A stretch of DNA of 8,230 nt from Erwinia pyrifoliae DSM 12163 (GCF_000026985.1 NC_017390.1:3542167-3550396), one strand, 5' to 3'. Shown: positions 1 through 6,577, numbered from the stretch's first letter. A program made the numbers and translations. Notes: generated by a model not told the origin, from the letters alone.

Positions 1-7
1 AAAAAAA

Positions 8-37
8 AATCTGGCTTTGCCGCCAGATTCTTTTTTT
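8..37. terminator. Bidirectional rho-independent terminator after treF
   Basis: AATCTGGC (8-15) and GCCAGATT (22-29) form a perfect 8-bp stem with a 6-nt loop. Nine A residues precede it (1-9), giving a U-tract for minus-strand transcripts, and seven T residues follow it (31-37), giving one for plus-strand transcripts. It lies about 50 bp past the treF stop codon, so it should end treF mRNA and also stop reading from whatever lies left of the window. Confidence 0.9.
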
Positions 38-88
38 GTCGTTGTGTTGTTGATACGGCAGAAATAGTCCAGGGCCGCCCTGATGGGA

Positions 89-1699
89 TTAAAGCTGTGG
101 GTACATTTCCAGCAGGCGGCGCGTTACGCCGTTGGTCCAGCCGAAACCATCCTGCAACGGATATTCGCCGCCGCCGCCCAGCAGCGCAGCCTCTCCGCTG
201 ATATTGTACTTCTCCACCATCTTATGGTGCTGCTGCCAGGTGCTGCTGACGGTATGCAGCCAGCGGGAGGCAATCTCCTGTGCCAGCAACTCATCACCGT
301 AGCTGTGGAAACCTTTTATCGCCATCCACTGCACCGGCGCCCAGCCGTTAGGACTGTCCCATTGCTCGCCGGTGACATTCATGCTGCACAAGATGCCGCC
401 CGGAGCCAGCAGATGGTCGCGCACCGCTTTGGCGGTTCGGTTGGCCTGATCAAGGCTGGCCATGCCGACATACACCGGTGTGACGGCAGCGGCGGAGAAG
501 GTTGCCTGCTCGCCTTCGCGCCAGTTATAGTCACGATACAGACCCGCCTGCGCATCCCACAAATAGTTATCGACAGCCTCACGGCGGCGCAGCGCCAGCT
601 GCTGAAAACGTTCGGCCGTTGCCTGCTCCCCCTTGCTGGCCGCAAGGCGGGCAATAGTGGTTTCCAGCTTGTAGAGAAACGCGTTAAGGTCAACGGGCAC
701 AATGCTGGTGGTCTGAATACTTTCCAGACGGCCTGGCTCGCTCAACCAGCGCGAGGTGTAATCCCAACCCGAAGCCGCACCGGCACGCAGATCGCGGTAA
801 ACCTCGCTGGACGGACGCGAGGAATGGCGCGCTGTCTCCACGTCTTCCCGATATGACTCATCGCGTGGCGTATCGCGGTCGTCCCAGTAGCGGTTAAGCA
901 CCGATCCATCGTTCAGCATCACCACATGACGATATGCCTGATTGGGTGACAGGGTTTCCTGCCCGTCCATCCAGAATGCATATTCGCTTTTCAGCTGCGG
1001 CAGATAGTGTTGTGCCTCATGCACATTGTTCTTTTCGAACAGCTCCACCATCATGGCAAAGACCGGCGGCTGCGAGCGGCTGAGGTAGTAGGTACGGTTG
1101 CCGTTCGGGATATGCCCGTATTTATCAATCATCCACGCGAAGTTATCCGCCATGCTGCGCATCAAATCGCAACGACCTGCGGCGGTAAAGCCCAACATGC
1201 TGAAATAGGAGTCCCAGTAATAGACTTCACTAAAGCGCCCGCCGGGCACGACATAGGGCTTGGGCAGCGGCAGCAGCGAAGAGAACTTACGATGTTTCTC
1301 CGGCTGACGGGTGAGTACCGGCCACAGCCCGTCAATGTGTTCTGCCATGGTGTTATCAGGATCGGACACGTAGCGGCTTTCATGTACGCTCGGCAGATCA
1401 AAATTTTCCAACACAAATTCGAGCAGGTTAAATTCTTCCCGCTCGCGCTCCAGGTAGTAGCGAAAAAGAATATGTTCCGGGTCCGTTTTTGGCGCGCAGT
1501 CGGCAAACGTTTTACTGTCGCTAAAAATATGCGACAACTGCACCGCCGCAAACAGATCCTGATAGCGGTCGGAGGGCGTGAGGGTATCTGAAGCAGGTAA
1601 CCCACGAATCAGCTCCGGCTGCGGTTCGCCCGCGTTTTCCGGACCTGCTTGATAATCATCATACCAGGCTTCGAATTCAACAGGGTTGTTGTTAATCAT
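89..1699 (-). CDS. treF: Cytoplasmic alpha,alpha-trehalase
   Basis: Hydrolyses trehalose to two glucose molecules in the cytoplasm (glycoside hydrolase family 37). The 536 residues compare with 549 for E. coli TreF, and there is no signal peptide, which separates it from periplasmic TreA. Trehalase signature 1 is at residues 152-165 ([14 protein letters not shown]) and signature 2 at 446-455 ([10 protein letters not shown]). The glycine-rich motif GGGGEY is at 508-513. By comparison with Tre37A the general acid should be D313 (in GWDYTSRW) and the general base E512. Homology to TreF begins in earnest near residue 30 ([16 protein letters not shown]). The ATG at 1699 is chosen because no ATG, GTG or TTG occurs in frame before the upstream in-frame stop. 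Its own Shine-Dalgarno is weak (GAAG), while a perfect AGGAGG lies about 29 nt upstream inside a possible leader ORF. It appears monocistronic. Confidence 0.96.
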   Translation of the reverse strand: MINNNPVEFEAWYDDYQAGPENAGEPQPELIRGLPASDTLTPSDRYQDLFAAVQLSHIFSDSKTFADCAPKTDPEHILFRYYLEREREEFNLLEFVLENFDLPSVHESRYVSDPDNTMAEHIDGLWPVLTRQPEKHRKFSSLLPLPKPYVVPGGRFSEVYYWDSYFSMLGFTAAGRCDLMRSMADNFAWMIDKYGHIPNGNRTYYLSRSQPPVFAMMVELFEKNNVHEAQHYLPQLKSEYAFWMDGQETLSPNQAYRHVVMLNDGSVLNRYWDDRDTPRDESYREDVETARHSSRPSSEVYRDLRAGAASGWDYTSRWLSEPGRLESIQTTSIVPVDLNAFLYKLETTIARLAASKGEQATAERFQQLALRRREAVDNYLWDAQAGLYRDYNWREGEQATFSAAAVTPVYVGMASLDQANRTAKAVRDHLLAPGGILCSMNVTGEQWDSPNGWAPVQWMAIKGFHSYGDELLAQEIASRWLHTVSSTWQQHHKMVEKYNISGEAALLGGGGEYPLQDGFGWTNGVTRRLLEMYPQL

Positions 1700-1743
1700 C
1701 GCTTCATTTTGATTGAAAGTGATAAAAACCTCCTGATGCCCAT
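1696..1743 (-). CDS. Possible 15-codon leader ORF overlapping the treF start
   Basis: A minus-strand ATG at 1741-1743 opens a 15-codon frame, [15 protein letters not shown], whose TGA overlaps the treF ATG as ATGA. This is the geometry of translational coupling. The AGGAGG at 1729-1734 is too far (about 29 nt) to serve treF directly and reads here as two consecutive rare Arg codons. An internal ATG at 1705-1707 in the same frame would make a three-codon version. The leader's own ribosome-binding site is poor, and a frame this short can arise by chance, so the call is tentative. Confidence 0.27.
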   Translation of the reverse strand: MGIRRFLSLSIKMKR

Positions 1744-1787
1744 GCCTGCGGCAAATTTAGTCTGGTGAATAAAAAAGGCTGGTGATT

Positions 1788-1815
1788 ATTATAGTACTGC
1801 CACCTCGTGACGCAA
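1788..1815 (-). promoter_or_regulatory. Candidate treF promoter
   Basis: Reading on the minus strand, a consensus TATAAT (complement of 1788-1793) is preceded after 16 nt by TTGCGT (complement of 1810-1815), which matches three of six -35 positions. Transcription would start near 1781 and leave an 80-nt leader before treF. A perfect -10 with a weak -35 would also suit a stress sigma factor, which is known to control treF in E. coli; that part is inference. Confidence 0.4.
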
Positions 1816-2361
1816 CCCGGCATCGGCATAACTCTTGGTAAGAAGATATTTTTTCAGAAATAGGTTAAATCTTAACTTTTACTATTGTATCCAGCAGTGA
1901 AATATTTATTCACTGATATAAACAGCAGCAGACACAATTATTTAATTCACTAACTATGTTCAGTTAATATCGATAATACAGCAGGTTAGCAACAATTAAA
2001 CCGTCCCGAATCGCAAAACCCTTTTTCCACAATTCTGAAAGTCGCTATAAATGTTGACAGCCCCCTGGTACCACATTTGTGTCCCCTGCTTTTACTGGTA
2101 CAAATAACGCGCATTGCCCCGATTTGACGGCGGGTAAAGGCCCTCTCAAGGTCATTTTTCCCATTCATCAGGGTGGTTCGCCGGCCAGGTGATGATCCGC
2201 CAGATGCCTTACCGATAGCGCATTCCGGGGAATATTTTTTTTGCTGTGATTTACTTCTCACTGCCGGGAAAATACACTATTGCCCCCCGGTTACTCTGTG
2301 AACAAAACAGAATCATACGACTGCGCTCAGGCAGAGGGGCTTAACCTGAAAGGATGATGTA
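1816..2361. other. Long intergenic spacer, no convincing gene
   Basis: Upstream regions of treF and the LysE/RhtB gene meet here. The left part (to about 2100) is strongly AT-rich. The only longer frame (1986-2261, minus, 91 codons) has no recognisable domain, an atypical Cys/Arg-rich composition and no good ribosome-binding site. Visible structure: an interrupted palindrome at 1895-1915 (CAGTGAA, 7 nt, TTCACTG), a smaller one at 1864-1876 (GTTAA, ATC, TTAAC), and two CTGGTAC copies at 2065-2071 and 2095-2101, exactly 30 bp apart. These could be protein-binding sites or remnants of a lost element. Confidence 0.6.
2250..2278 (+). promoter_or_regulatory. Candidate promoter of the LysE/RhtB-type gene
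   Basis: TTTACT (2250-2255) and TACACT (2273-2278) each match four of six consensus positions and are separated by 17 nt. A start near 2285 would give a leader of about 75 nt. Position and spacing are right, but the boxes are only moderate. Confidence 0.33.
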
Positions 2362-2988
2362 ATGACGCTTGAACTTTGGCTGGCTTATACCGGTGTGATT
2401 GCCGCACTGATCGCCATTCCCGGCCCCTCTGCGCTGATCAATATGACGCACGGTCTGCGCTACGGTCGTAAACAAGCGCTGGCTACGGTCGGCGGTGGCG
2501 TGCTGGCCGCCATGATACTGATGACCGCCTCAGCGCTGGGTCTGGGTGCCATTCTGGCCGCCTCGACCACCGCCTTTACCGTGCTGAAAATCGTTGGTGC
2601 TGCCTATCTGATTTGGCTGGGCATCGCCGCGTGGCGCGACAACAGCGAACCCGCTCAGGTTAATACCGCTGAACTTGAAGAAGCGCCCGGAGCCATGCGC
2701 CTGTTCCGCAAAGGTTTCACGGTGGGCATCAGTAACCCAAAAGATTTGCTGTTCTTTGCCGCGCTGTTCCCGAACTTTATCGATGCCAGCCAGCCGCATG
2801 CTGCGCAATTTGCCACGCTGGCTATCACCTGGGCGGTGCTGGATGGCGGCATCATGTTCGGCTACGCCTGCGCGGGTCGCCGACTGTCGGGCGTCTTTTC
2901 CAACGCTCGCCGTCTGCGCATCCTTAACCGCTCTACCGGCAGCCTGTTCGTCTTTGCCGGAGGCGCACTGGCCGTTTCGGCAAAATAG
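2362..2988 (+). CDS. LysE/RhtB-family amino-acid exporter
   Basis: Inner-membrane exporter of the LysE/RhtB superfamily, whose characterised members expel amino acids such as homoserine, threonine, leucine or lysine; the substrate here cannot be read from sequence. The 208 residues fit the family size. The first hydrophobic segment carries the family motif PGPSALINM (residues 20-28) followed by a basic loop (GLRYGRKQA). Further hydrophobic segments lie near 38-66, 69-91, 125-145, 149-172 and 190-205. The loop motif NPKDLLFFAALFPNF (125-139) is the second hallmark of the family, and VLKIVGAAYLIWLGI (74-88) closely resembles E. coli RhtB. The ATG is preceded at 7 nt by AAAGGA (2349-2354). It is probably transcribed alone; the decayed leuCD relic converges on its 3' end. 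The reading frame appears intact to the TAG. Confidence 0.9.
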   Translation: MTLELWLAYTGVIAALIAIPGPSALINMTHGLRYGRKQALATVGGGVLAAMILMTASALGLGAILAASTTAFTVLKIVGAAYLIWLGIAAWRDNSEPAQVNTAELEEAPGAMRLFRKGFTVGISNPKDLLFFAALFPNFIDASQPHAAQFATLAITWAVLDGGIMFGYACAGRRLSGVFSNARRLRILNRSTGSLFVFAGGALAVSAK

Positions 2989-2991
2989 TGA

Positions 2992-3143
2992 CGCACTAAC
3001 GTTGATCCAACCGCCGGCACGGGCCAAGGCGAACAGCCCGCCGGCGTCGAGGGATTGACCTTCAGGTATTCCGCCGACAGGATCTGGTCGGTATCAATAT
3101 GATACCCGAGGACGTACACCGCCCCACTTATCATTGCTTTCAT
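2992..3143 (-). pseudogene. Relic of a LeuD-like dehydratase small subunit
   Basis: An ATG at 3141-3143, with GGAGA upstream at good spacing, opens MKAMISGAVYVLGYHIDTDQ and continues ILSAEYLKVNPS. This is the N-terminus of the small (swivel) subunit of isopropylmalate/homoaconitate dehydratases; compare the usual YVLGDDIDTDQIIPAEYL. After about 33 residues the homology stops. A different frame then reads DAGGLFALARAGGWIN (about 3001-3048), which resembles the C-terminal end of the same family. Most of the roughly 170-residue protein is therefore deleted and the two ends are out of frame. The original stop is gone and the open frame runs antisense into the exporter gene. The N-terminal match is strong; the C-terminal match is from memory and less certain. 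Confidence 0.75.
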
Positions 3144-3166
3144 TTTCAGTCTCCGCACAGTGCGCC

Positions 3167-3217
3167 GGGATTCACGCGCTTGCCGCCTTCCTGCAACTCG
3201 AAGTATTTGGGGTATAT
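3167..3217. repeat. Fragment of an enterobacterial palindromic intergenic repeat
   Basis: The block containing TTGCCGCCTTCCTGCAACTC, followed by GAAGTATTTGGGGTATA, matches my recollection of one arm of a roughly 150-bp palindromic intergenic repeat that is abundant in Yersinia, Serratia, Photorhabdus and Erwinia relatives. There a central GGGATTCACTCACTTGCCGCC segment leads to a terminal GTATTTGGGGTAT. The opposite arm is absent here. The block explains the run of residues without dehydratase homology between the LeuC-like and LeuD-like fragments, and it probably marks an insertion followed by a deletion. Confidence 0.6.
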
Positions 3218-3227
3218 TTTGTGGCGT

Positions 3228-3470
3228 ACCAACATCGTAGAAATATTTAATCTGCTGTTGGCGGGCGAATTCGCACATCACACGAATATTCTGATTAGCC
3301 TGTGGGTCAGCAGAATAAACCAAGAGGTCAGGGATCATCATAAAGCGTGAAGCATCCCAGACTTTCGCCTGTGCGCCGAACTCCTTTTTAAACACGCTGG
3401 CAACACCCGGCGTAACGCATTCCCGCCCGCTGGCACGGGCATGTATTTTCTGGCGGATTGTCTGACCCAT
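3228..3470 (-). pseudogene. Relic of a LeuC-like dehydratase large subunit
   Basis: An ATG at 3468-3470 opens MGQTIRQKIHARASGRECVT, the standard N-terminus of the large, Fe-S containing subunit of isopropylmalate/homoaconitate dehydratases (aconitase superfamily). It continues with FKKEFGAQAKVWDASRFMMI, then PDLLVYSADPQANQN and IKYFYDV. This matches the LeuC subgroup with conserved EFG..AKVWD, IPD and IKYFYD motifs. Only about 81 of some 430 residues remain. About two dozen residues that should follow TPG, including the LMTHD-type substrate loop, are missing in frame. All Fe-S cysteines and the catalytic domain are gone. Beyond residue 81 the frame enters a repeat fragment. It cannot be functional. 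An open frame continues to 2862, so automated calling would report a false 202-residue hypothetical protein. Confidence 0.83.
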
Positions 3471-3506
3471 TAATATTATCTCTGCGTGATAAAGCGACCG
3501 TTAAGG

Positions 3507-3526
3507 GTTAATTCAATGTAATTAAC
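3507..3526. promoter_or_regulatory. Interrupted palindrome between relic operon and LysR gene
   Basis: GTTAATT (3507-3513) and AATTAAC (3520-3526) form a perfect 7-bp inverted repeat around a 6-nt spacer. It lies in the divergent intergenic region, about 80 bp upstream of the LysR gene and 37 bp upstream of the leuC-like relic. That is where a LysR-type regulator normally binds to control both itself and its target. It is AT-rich, so chance is not excluded. Confidence 0.4.
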
Positions 3527-3560
3527 TTACTGCTGTTCACCGCACAGCGAACGGGAAATA

Positions 3561-3569
3561 TGCTAATAT
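3561..3569 (+). promoter_or_regulatory. Candidate extended -10 promoter of the first LysR gene
   Basis: TGCTAATAT (3561-3569) is an extended -10 element: TG, one base, then TAATAT with five of six consensus positions. No convincing -35 lies 16-18 nt upstream, which extended -10 promoters tolerate. Transcription would start near 3576, giving a leader of about 32 nt. Confidence 0.4.
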
Positions 3570-3607
3570 CGCCCATTGTTTCTCTGTAAAAACAATCCGG
3601 GATAATA

Positions 3608-4516
3608 ATGAGCGATGTTGAAAACCTTCACGGGATGATTATTTTTGCCAAAGTGGTGGAAACGCTCAGCTACACCGAAGCGGCAAAAGCGCTCGGCCTG
3701 GCAAAATCGTCGGTCAGTAAGGAGATCTCGGCGCTGGAAGTGCGCCTCGGGGCAAAATTGCTACAGCGCACCACCCGCCGCATTCAGGTTACCGAAGTCG
3801 GCATGACGTATTATCACTACTGCTATCGCATTCTGCATGAGGTGAAAAGCGCCGACCTGTTTATCCGCCAGTTTCATGAGGAGCCGAGCGGCAGCCTGCG
3901 CGTGGTCGCCCCGGTCACCTTTGGCTGCCAGTGCATCGTCCCGGTGCTCAACCGCTTTATCGCCAGTAATATCCACGTCAGCGTCGATCTCGATCTCACC
4001 GATCGCCCGGTAAACTTTGAAGACGACCATATCGATCTCGCCATTGCCATCACCCGCAATCTCCCCGAGCAGCGCAACTACCGCCCGCTGATGGATATCA
4101 CCTGGGGGCTGTATGCCGCGCCGGACTACCTGATTAACCGCACGGCGGTGACCAGCCCGGATGATTTAGCGCGCCATGAATGTATTCTGTTCCGTGGCCC
4201 GGCCCACACCATTTCATTACCCTTTCGCAAAGAGAAACAGAAAAAGGATATCGAGGTACGCAGCCGTTTTCGCGCCAACAACAGTATCGCCCTGCTAAAT
4301 TCGGCGGTGGCAAAAACCGGCATTGCCTATTTACCCAGTTATATCGCCCGGGAAGCGGTGGATAACGGGAAACTGGTGCAATTGTTACCCGATTGGGAAA
4401 TGGATATTTATAAGTCATACGTGCTGATGAAAAGCGACAGCTTTATTTCACCGCGCGTGCGCTTATTTATTGAAGAATTACAGCGTTCGCTGGATCCTGG
4501 CACGGCGAAGAGTTAA
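3608..4516 (+). CDS. LysR-type transcriptional regulator, divergent from leuCD-like relic
   Basis: DNA-binding regulator of 302 residues, the normal LysR size. The winged helix-turn-helix covers about residues 8-66, with the recognition region SYTEAAKALGLAKSSVSKEI (21-40) and the family wing motif LLQRTTRRIQVTEVG (51-65). The effector-binding domain begins at GSLRVVAPVTFG (95-106) and runs to the end. The start is supported by GGGA at 3599-3602, 5 nt upstream. LysR proteins usually regulate the gene divergent to them and bind its pathway metabolite. Here that neighbour is the dead leuCD-like operon, so the regulator likely once sensed a 2-oxoacid pathway compound and is now orphaned or has other targets. 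The frame is intact with no sign of decay. The effector is unknown. Confidence 0.93.
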   Translation: MSDVENLHGMIIFAKVVETLSYTEAAKALGLAKSSVSKEISALEVRLGAKLLQRTTRRIQVTEVGMTYYHYCYRILHEVKSADLFIRQFHEEPSGSLRVVAPVTFGCQCIVPVLNRFIASNIHVSVDLDLTDRPVNFEDDHIDLAIAITRNLPEQRNYRPLMDITWGLYAAPDYLINRTAVTSPDDLARHECILFRGPAHTISLPFRKEKQKKDIEVRSRFRANNSIALLNSAVAKTGIAYLPSYIAREAVDNGKLVQLLPDWEMDIYKSYVLMKSDSFISPRVRLFIEELQRSLDPGTAKS

Positions 4517-4528
4517 TTTTTTGCATTG

Positions 4529-4577
4529 TCTGAAAATAAAAACCCGCCTTGAATAAAGAACGGGTTTTTATTTCAGA
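4529..4577. terminator. Bidirectional terminator between convergent LysR and YrdC-like genes
   Basis: AAATAAAAACCCG (4534-4546) pairs perfectly with CGGGTTTTTATTT (4561-4573) around a 14-nt loop. TCTG/CAGA extends the stem beyond a single bulged A. The GC core is flanked by A- and T-runs on both sides, so it works for the plus-strand LysR gene and for the minus-strand gene ending at 4594. Confidence 0.88.
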
Positions 4578-4593
4578 TTCATTTTTAGCGGAA

Positions 4594-5373
4594 TTAATAG
4601 TAGTTACCGTGACGGTAATCCCAGGTGGTGAAAATATCGGCCATCATTGACATGATTTTATCCACGTCCAGTCCTTTACGGATCAGCACCGGGCAAGGAG
4701 AGATATTACGTTCGCCCTTCTGCTCGGGAACCAGCTTGCCGTTTTCATCCACCATCGCCACCATCACGCCCTGCTCGTAACGGGTTTTTTCCGACTCGTT
4801 CGGCTGGATAGACTTCACATAGTCATTCGCTGCGATGATCAGGTCTGCATGCTGCTCAATGCGCTCGCCGATGCCCTCCACCAGGCCACGGTTGCCTTTG
4901 CCTGACGGGTTAGCCGAGCTGGCGAAGGAGAATTTGCCGTGATTTTCCCACAGCGCTTTCGCCAGATTTTCTCCCGGTACGCCGAACTTGATAACGAAGC
5001 AGCTGGTCTGACGGCGATCCATCATCAGCTCTTTCGAGCCGTCATCAGGAATACGCGCTACGGCTTCTTCTTTCCACGGCAGGATACAGCCCAGCAGCAC
5101 GTCTTTGTCCCAGTGCTGCTGATACAGCGCTTCGATTTCCGGGTTCAGCTGCGCCAGCTCTTTCAGCTGCTCCAGAGAACCACACAGCACCACGCCCGGC
5201 TTGTTACGGTTGCGCTGCTTGGCATCAAATTTGCGCTCCAGGCCTTTAGCATCGGAAGTCATGATGATATAGCCCACTTTCGTTGGGCAGACGATCATGC
5301 CGCCGTTCGCCGACAGGATCTTCACGGCTTCCGGCTGTAAGCCACCATTCCAGTTAACCACTTTATCGTTCAT
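4594..5373 (-). CDS. Sua5/YciO/YrdC-family protein (diverged paralogue)
   Basis: A 259-residue protein built around a YrdC-like nucleotide-binding fold. Visible family features are PTKVGY near the N-terminus (30-35), KQRNRNKP (52-59) containing the K-x-R motif that contacts ATP and bicarbonate in threonylcarbamoyl-AMP synthases, SSANPSG (152-158) containing the S-x-N motif, and a late IRKG (231-234). Family members make threonylcarbamoyl-AMP for tRNA t6A37, but the overall sequence differs strongly from housekeeping TsaC/YrdC and from YciO, and the tail (DYRHGNYY) is unusual. It is therefore probably an accessory paralogue of unknown substrate. Start: AAGGA (complement of 5381-5385), 7 nt before the ATG. 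It is likely transcribed alone; the upstream SDR gene on the same strand is 133 bp away with a hairpin between them. Confidence 0.85.
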   Translation of the reverse strand: MNDKVVNWNGGLQPEAVKILSANGGMIVCPTKVGYIIMTSDAKGLERKFDAKQRNRNKPGVVLCGSLEQLKELAQLNPEIEALYQQHWDKDVLLGCILPWKEEAVARIPDDGSKELMMDRRQTSCFVIKFGVPGENLAKALWENHGKFSFASSANPSGKGNRGLVEGIGERIEQHADLIIAANDYVKSIQPNESEKTRYEQGVMVAMVDENGKLVPEQKGERNISPCPVLIRKGLDVDKIMSMMADIFTTWDYRHGNYY

Positions 5374-5472
5374 CGCCCTATCCTTCGCATTCGGTTCAAT
5401 TTATGGGGGTTATTACCCGTTGCAACCATCCTGCCACAGCCAGTTTTTATCGCAACAATAAACGCATTTTTA

Positions 5473-5504
5473 CCACCATTGTTTCTATCCAGAAACAATG
5501 GTGG
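5473..5504. other. Perfect 14-bp hairpin after the SDR gene
   Basis: CCACCATTGTTTCT (5473-5486) and AGAAACAATGGTGG (5491-5504) are exact inverse complements separated by only four bases. The structure starts 2 nt beyond the SDR stop codon. On neither strand does a T-run follow it, so it is not a canonical intrinsic terminator. It may still attenuate read-through into the YrdC-like gene, protect the SDR mRNA 3' end, or be bound by a protein as a palindrome. Confidence 0.6.
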
Positions 5505-5506
5505 CG

Positions 5507-6577
5507 TTATGCGTGCGGGATCAGCTTTTCCGCTTTCAGCCGGTCGAACAGGGCAAAGAAAGCATCACGGGTGGACTGGTAGCCGGTGAATCCCGCTTTG
5601 CGGCTTTTGCTGATATCGGTAAACACCTCCATTGGCCGTCCGAGATCGGCGTCGGTGTGCCACCAGGAGGCCAGCTTCGAGACATCCTCCTGATGCAGGT
5701 CGAAGCGCCGGGCGATCTCCTGCCACTGTTGCTGTGCCTCGTTCATCCGCCCTTCCAAAGGCTGTATGGTGCCGGGGAAAGGCTGCGCCTCAATGTCGAA
5801 GTAGCGGGCAATCTCGCCCCACATCCACTGCCAGCGGAATACATCGCCATTAACCACGTTATAATCCTGATCCTGCGCCAATGGCGTAGTAGCGGCCCAG
5901 ATCAGCTGGTCGGCCAGCAGACGCGCATCGGTCATATCAGTCACGCCTTCCCACTGCGCTTTGGAGCCGGGAAAAATAAACGGCTGCCCGCTCTGCTTGC
6001 ACAGGCTGGCATAAACCGCCAGCGTCTGGCCCATATTCATCGCGTTACCGACGGCAAAACCGATTACCGTATGCGGACGATGCACACTCCAGCTGAAACC
6101 ATATTTATCGGCGGCGGCGAACACTTCATCTTCCTGCGCATAGTAGAAGTTTTCCACCGGCTGGCGGCCCTGTTCTTCGCGAAATGGGGTGAGCGGAACA
6201 GCACCTTTGCCATAAGCATCAAACGGGCCAAGGTAGTGTTTCAGTCCGGTGATCAGCGCCACATGGCCGCCTTTTAGCCCTGCGCCGAGCGCATCCAGCA
6301 CGTTGCGCACCATTGCCCCGTTAACGCGAATATTCTCTTTCTCATTTTCCTGACGCGCCCAGGCGCTGAAAAACACCTTATCAACGCTTATTCCCTGCAA
6401 GGCGGTTTTTACCGAAGTTTCATCGGTCAGATCCGCCGTCAGTGAGGTGACGCCAGCAATGACTACCGTGCGCCCGCGCGACAAGCCATAAACCTGCCAG
6501 CCCTGCGCCAGCAGGCGTTCGGCCAGTGCACTCCCGGTAACGCCACTGACGCCCACAATCAAAGCTCGTTGCTGCAT
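5507..6577 (-). CDS. PRISE-type atypical SDR (NADPH-dependent enone reductase)
   Basis: Extended/atypical short-chain dehydrogenase of 356 residues resembling plant progesterone 5-beta-reductase and iridoid synthase, which reduce activated C=C bonds of enones with NADPH. The nucleotide-binding glycine motif is GVSGVTGSALAERL (9-22). TGLKHYLGPFDAYG (110-123) and NFYYAQED (143-150) are the PRISE signatures. The implied catalytic pair is K113 and Y145, whose 32-residue spacing equals K147/Y179 of the Digitalis enzyme. Further shared blocks are FSWSVHRPHTVIGF (161-174), VYASLCKQSG (188-197) and YNVVNGDVFRWQWMW (239-253). Start: GGGAGA, 6 nt before the ATG. It is divergent from a LysR gene across 96 bp, which suggests LysR control. 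The natural substrate is unknown; detoxification of reactive enones or plant compounds is an inference. Confidence 0.9.
   Translation of the reverse strand: MQQRALIVGVSGVTGSALAERLLAQGWQVYGLSRGRTVVIAGVTSLTADLTDETSVKTALQGISVDKVFFSAWARQENEKENIRVNGAMVRNVLDALGAGLKGGHVALITGLKHYLGPFDAYGKGAVPLTPFREEQGRQPVENFYYAQEDEVFAAADKYGFSWSVHRPHTVIGFAVGNAMNMGQTLAVYASLCKQSGQPFIFPGSKAQWEGVTDMTDARLLADQLIWAATTPLAQDQDYNVVNGDVFRWQWMWGEIARYFDIEAQPFPGTIQPLEGRMNEAQQQWQEIARRFDLHQEDVSKLASWWHTDADLGRPMEVFTDISKSRKAGFTGYQSTRDAFFALFDRLKAEKLIPHA

Noticed and set aside
83..856. 257-codon plus-strand ORF opposite treF
   Set aside because: It is the antisense of treF, which has full trehalase signatures and continuous homology. Long antisense frames are expected in GC-rich coding sequence.
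1986..2261. 91-codon minus-strand ORF in the treF/lysE-type spacer
   Set aside because: It has no recognisable domain, an odd Cys/Arg-rich composition and no good ribosome-binding site, and it lies in a spacer with promoter-like signals for the flanking genes. It could be a relic but is not supported as a gene.
2862..3027. Frameshift or truncation of the LysE/RhtB exporter at its 3' end
   Set aside because: The exporter keeps a normal length (208 residues) and a family-like hydrophobic C-terminus before its TAG. The disorder lies only in the convergent relic.
2862..3470. A real 202-residue protein encoded by the continuous minus-strand frame
   Set aside because: It fuses unrelated pieces (LeuC-like start, repeat fragment, LeuD-like start), runs antisense into the exporter gene, and lacks all catalytic parts. 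It is better read as pseudogene remnants.
5498..6277. 259-codon plus-strand ORF opposite the SDR gene
   Set aside because: It is antisense to a clear PRISE-type reductase and has no recognisable domain.
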